Origin: Phaseolus vulgaris
Taxonomy: Eukaryota; Streptophyta; Magnoliopsida; Fabales; Fabaceae
Assembly: GCF_000499845.2 (NCBI RefSeq)
Contig: NC_023759.2
Location: 38,855,172-38,919,171, forward strand
DNA: 64,000 nucleotides
Reading direction: 5' to 3'
In this document: piece by piece, positions 63,191 through 64,000 of the stretch
Layout: every line of letters begins with the position of its first letter
How positions within the stretch are numbered: the stretch's first letter is position 1
Notes under the pieces: generated by a model
Databases searched by the model: none
What the model saw: the letters and a program-made list of their open reading frames with translations, nothing else
What the model was told of the DNA's origin: nothing
Translations under genes and position numbers: made by a program

Positions 63191-64000
63191 AATGATCAGA
63201 AATCTTGGAAAGCCCCCTCCCCAACCCCTTTAAGTTTTTGTTTTTTGTTTTTGTCTTCAAGTTCTTCTAACCTGACCAAAAGCTTTTTTTCCTCCCCTTC
63301 AAGGGTAACCCCAACCATTGATAGTATAGGCACCCTTTATATAGGAAGGAGTGACTTGGAGGACAAGATTAGTGAGGGGTAGAAAAGGAAAGGGAGAGGG
63401 GTTACCTAGGGTGTTGACCATGGTCAAAACTGCACCTTTGGCATAACTTATAGAAACCCTAATTCTAGGTGCATGTGTCATGAAAAGTGGGCTAGGAGCA
63501 AGCCCATTTTGCTAAGTACACTCCTATTTATGCTATGTAAACCTACTCTAGATTACTCTTCTATTTAGACCCCTAAAGTGAGCCCAATTTATTTACAAAC
63601 ATTTTGTCTTGTAAGAATACCAGAAGAAAGAACATCTGATTGTCTGATTTATGCCCAATTCTTCTTCTGTCGTGGTCCTTCTGACATTTGGTGGGGCCTT
63701 GTCTTGGATGCTGAGATGGCTTACAAAGTGTGAAATGTCTCTTGTGTCCTTGGTCATCTTCTTGGCTATTTGAGTTGTATCATTAGGTGCTTTGTTTTTT
63801 TTTTTAGTTCTCAAGGGGATGTGTGATTGTTCTATATAAGGGTTGGATCACCCCTGAAGTGGTTCATATTTATTTATTCTTTCTTGCTGATAAAGAAAAT
63901 AAAAAAAATAATATAATATAATATTAATAAAATAAATTATAAATAAAATTAATAATAAAATAAAAAATAAAAATTGAATAGTAAAAAATTTAAATATTAA
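63191..64000. other. Region beyond the LINE
   Basis: May include the degraded 5' part of the LINE, but ORF1 could not be recognised. The open stretches 63299..63481 and 63593..63814 on the minus strand have no assignable domain. The last 120 bases are almost pure A/T. Confidence 0.4.

Overview
The window is plant nuclear DNA, AT-rich and dense in transposon relics. Its genes have many introns with GT-AG borders, and its repeats include GAG-POL Copia elements with tRNA-Met primer sites, a short LTR element starting TGTTGGAGATC and an OTU-type Mutator (MULE) element. These repeats resemble ones I know from warm-season legumes (Phaseolus, Vigna, Glycine). The legume assignment is an inference from repeat and protein resemblance, not a computed match.

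Three intact protein-coding genes were assembled exon by exon. All lie on the minus strand and keep an open frame across every junction. They are (i) a 23-exon kinesin-7 motor protein (7392..26007, 1012 aa), (ii) an 11-exon homologue of RMC1/C18orf8, the Mic1-domain partner of the MON1-CCZ1 complex (35887..46002, 721 aa), and (iii) a two-exon twin-CX9C protein of only 64 aa resembling the complex I assembly factor NDUFAF8 (46828..47400). The kinesin acts on microtubules and may be organelle-associated, RMC1 acts in late endosome/vacuole traffic, and the CX9C protein acts in mitochondria. They share a neighbourhood but nothing suggests one pathway.

Layout: 1..~6000 is a decayed MULE carrying an OTU-domain transposase (+) and a plant mobile domain (PMD) gene (-) arranged tail to tail, with a GGATTACATAATCC-like motif array at each end. 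7.4-26 kb is the kinesin; its introns hold a Copia RNase H fragment and a short LTR. 26-29 kb is its promoter side and AT-rich spacer. 29.0-32.3 kb is a short terminal-repeat element fused to a truncated Copia element (LTR, primer site, gag, protease relic, integrase; no reverse transcriptase). 32.3-35.9 kb is AT-rich spacer. 35.9-46 kb is RMC1, with a 36-bp minisatellite and a Copia 3' end/LTR/primer-site junction in its second intron. 46.8-47.4 kb is the NDUFAF8-like gene. 48.2-50.4 kb is a second, poorer relic of the MULE/PMD family. 51.2-59.4 kb is repeat-derived or featureless AT-rich DNA with one LINE 3' fragment. 59.4-63.2 kb is a degenerate L1-type LINE on the minus strand.

I did not find a convincing new multi-gene system. 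The most useful items are the tiny NDUFAF8-like gene, the MULE/PMD pair with its motif arrays (present twice in the window), the kinesin-RMC1 neighbourhood (which I recall as adjacent in Arabidopsis), and the odd Copia junction plus minisatellite in RMC1 intron 2.
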